From Panonychus citri (Eukaryota; Arthropoda; Arachnida; Trombidiformes; Tetranychidae): a stretch of 64,000 nt of DNA. This document shows, piece by piece, positions 62,901 through 64,000 of the stretch. The stretch lies in assembly GCF_014898815.1 (NCBI RefSeq), contig NW_026515539.1:1488001-1552000 (forward strand), read 5' to 3'. The number at the start of each line of letters is the position of its first letter. Positions within the stretch are counted from its first letter, which is position 1. The notes below the pieces were generated by a model. The model saw only the letters and a program-made list of their open reading frames with translations. It was not told the DNA's origin and searched no databases. The position numbers and the translations under genes are program-made.

Positions 62901-64000
62901 TTTGATAATATTAATTATTTCGCAACGATCTTAATCAAGATTTGTGAAAATCTATTTTCTGTCTTAAATTGAATTCAATGATTGATTCATTATTGATTGT
63001 TAACAATTAAACTAACCCAATAATAAATAAGGTACAACAACAATTCATTAAAAACATTGTATTTAGTTAATAATCTCAATAGGAATGATTAACCTTAAAT
63101 CACTTAAGTAACAACAATTAAGTACAATTTAATGTTAACCAGTTGATTGGTAAACAATTAAGCAAATTGATTTGGGTTGAAAATGTTTCTCACTTGTTAG
63201 CTCAATGGGGATTTTAAATTGTTGCCTTTTCCATCGTGATTATGATTATCATGATTAACTAACCAAAGACCTTAATCATTTACAGTTATTGGATTACATT
63301 TGAACTGGAAGTTTGCCTACACGGAAGAGGAAATAAGATTAATACTATTACATAGGAAAGTTAAGATTAGAATGAAACTTTTTTTTTCTCATCTCATTTG
63401 ATATTATCTTCATGAAGATAATCTCAGTTTTCTGTCATCCTTATCATCTTAATCGTAATCATCATAATCAGTTTGATTTATATAAGATTACAGAGTTAAC
63501 TTGGCTTTAATTCAATGATTAGGTCTCTTAATTGTTGTTGTTGTTGGTTAGGTTTTTGTTATTCTTGTTGTTCAATCAATGCTTTTAATTACAATGTTTG
63601 AATATCAGCTGATTTGATTATCAATCTAACTAATATTATCATGGTTTTGATTGTAATCCTTATAACTGTCAATCATTTAGATGATCAATTAGTTGATTGG
63701 TTTTGGTTGTCATTATAATTGTTGAATTTGTGTAATTAAGTTACTATTTTTTTTGAGTTATACATTAAATTGCCTTGACCTCTTACCTGTGATTGATTTA
63801 GTTGATTGTGTATGTTGACAATTAGCTGATGTTAAATGACGATAATTATTTTCACCTTGATTGTTATCTTCATCATCTGAATCGTAATCATTTACTTTTC
63901 TTGCAACGTTACATTTGCTTAGTACATTTGAGGCCGAACCAAAATCACGACGTAATTGTGAGTAACGACGACGACGTTCAGAACTTTTACTTCGACTTCG
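56914..64000 (-). CDS. Liprin-beta: Liprin-beta (PPFIBP family) synaptic/adhesion scaffold, 5' end outside window
   Basis: Nine exons on the minus strand: >64000-63787, 62202-61865, 61779-61693, 60650-60132, 60032-59447, 58383-58260, 58183-58079, 57986-57185 and 57093-56914. All join in phase and encode 984 residues in this window. Liprin-betas pair with liprin-alphas and scaffold LAR-type receptor phosphatases at synapses and focal contacts. Order seen: a basic Ser/Arg segment; a His/Pro/Gln-rich linker; coiled coil (EKETLVYQVNMMNDQIESQN); a Ser/Gln-rich region ending KTKRCQSAPEL; the conserved KGIKKFF; the GGIRATTGPRL motif; then three SAM domains in exon 57986-57185. SAM1 has HRKKLRLAL, SAM2 YLWVARWLDDIGLPQYKENF, SAM3 VMEWLRSIELSEYTPNLRGS. 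The C-terminus carries DLVCPM, as in other liprin-betas. The initiator ATG is not in the window. Confidence 0.93.
58057..58075 (+). repeat. (TC)n tract in a liprin-beta intron
   Basis: About nine TC units immediately downstream of the donor site of the exon 58183-58079. Confidence 0.9.
58384..59446. other. Liprin-beta intron
   Basis: 1.06 kb AT-rich intron between the exons ending QSAPEL and starting QDDQTT. No other gene. A short open frame at 58999-59190 is not supported. Confidence 0.6.
60651..61692. other. Liprin-beta intron within the coiled coil
   Basis: 1.04 kb intron with GA tracts around 60956-60990 and 61233-61250 and several TGA repeats. No gene. Confidence 0.6.
62203..63786. other. 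Liprin-beta intron
   Basis: 1.58 kb AT-rich intron. Contains the 22-nt palindrome at 62493-62514. No other feature recognised. Confidence 0.6.
62493..62514. repeat. 22-nt palindrome with GG centre
   Basis: ACGAAACGTT (62493-62502) is the exact reverse complement of AACGTTTCGT (62505-62514), with a GG spacer. It lies in a liprin-beta intron. Confidence 0.9.

Noticed and set aside
1..64000. tRNA genes, rRNA, transposase or reverse-transcriptase remnants, CRISPR-like arrays
   Set aside because: No T-loop/D-loop boxes with foldable stems, no transposon coding motifs and no regularly spaced direct repeats were seen on either strand by eye.

Overview
Eukaryotic nuclear DNA from an invertebrate, most probably an arthropod and plausibly a trombidiform (Tetranychus-like) mite. 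The evidence is an innexin gap-junction gene, an arrowhead-type LIM-homeobox gene, a liprin-beta gene, canonical GT..AG introns (many 60-200 nt, a few 0.5-2.3 kb), and very AT-rich DNA full of GA, CA and ATC/TGA microsatellites. The species assignment is inference. No prokaryotic, organellar, viral or transposon coding sequence was recognised.

Layout. 0.2-2.9 kb (-): a coiled-coil gene recognised as CEP83, a centriolar distal-appendage/ciliogenesis protein, with two frame problems and an RFX X-box match 106 nt upstream of its ATG. 4.5-8.1 kb (+): a divergently oriented five-exon gene for a 774-residue Ser/Arg-rich, mostly disordered protein that I cannot name. 9.0-10.9 kb (-): a two-exon innexin with an NRF-1-type palindrome and a YY1-type core upstream. 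About 11-35.8 kb: a 25 kb gene desert with microsatellites and several palindromic or GC-richer islands. It ends in a very dense ATCGAT cluster at 34.9-35.1 kb. 35.8-36.3 kb (+): a small unknown secreted or membrane protein. 37.0-40.1 kb (+): two tandem cytosolic tyrosyl-tRNA synthetase genes with identical splice positions. The downstream copy keeps the catalytic motifs but has no EMAP-II tail. The upstream copy has lost the HIGH-type histidine, the active-site tyrosine and KMSSS. 41.4-41.9 kb (+): a secreted cystatin-like protein whose QxVxG inhibitory loop is replaced. 42-47 kb: noncoding, with a TGGACA/TGTCCA cluster and an inverted ETS pair. 47.1-47.6 kb (-): a short divergent Q50 paired-like homeodomain gene. 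48.7-53.3 kb (-): the arrowhead (Lhx6/8-group) gene, complete. 55.6-56.2 kb (+): a three-finger Ly6/quiver-like GPI-anchored protein. 56.9->64 kb (-): liprin-beta, complete at its 3' end and running off the right edge.

The genes do not form one pathway. The window is a typical small-genome arthropod neighbourhood of housekeeping, cytoskeletal/ciliary, junctional and developmental genes. The most unusual items are the catalytically dead TyrRS paralogue beside its active sister, the loop-less cystatin, the minimal homeodomain gene, the ATCGAT cluster, and the CEP83 gene with an X-box but a broken frame. Exon boundaries were assigned by hand from splice consensus and phase. No database search was possible.
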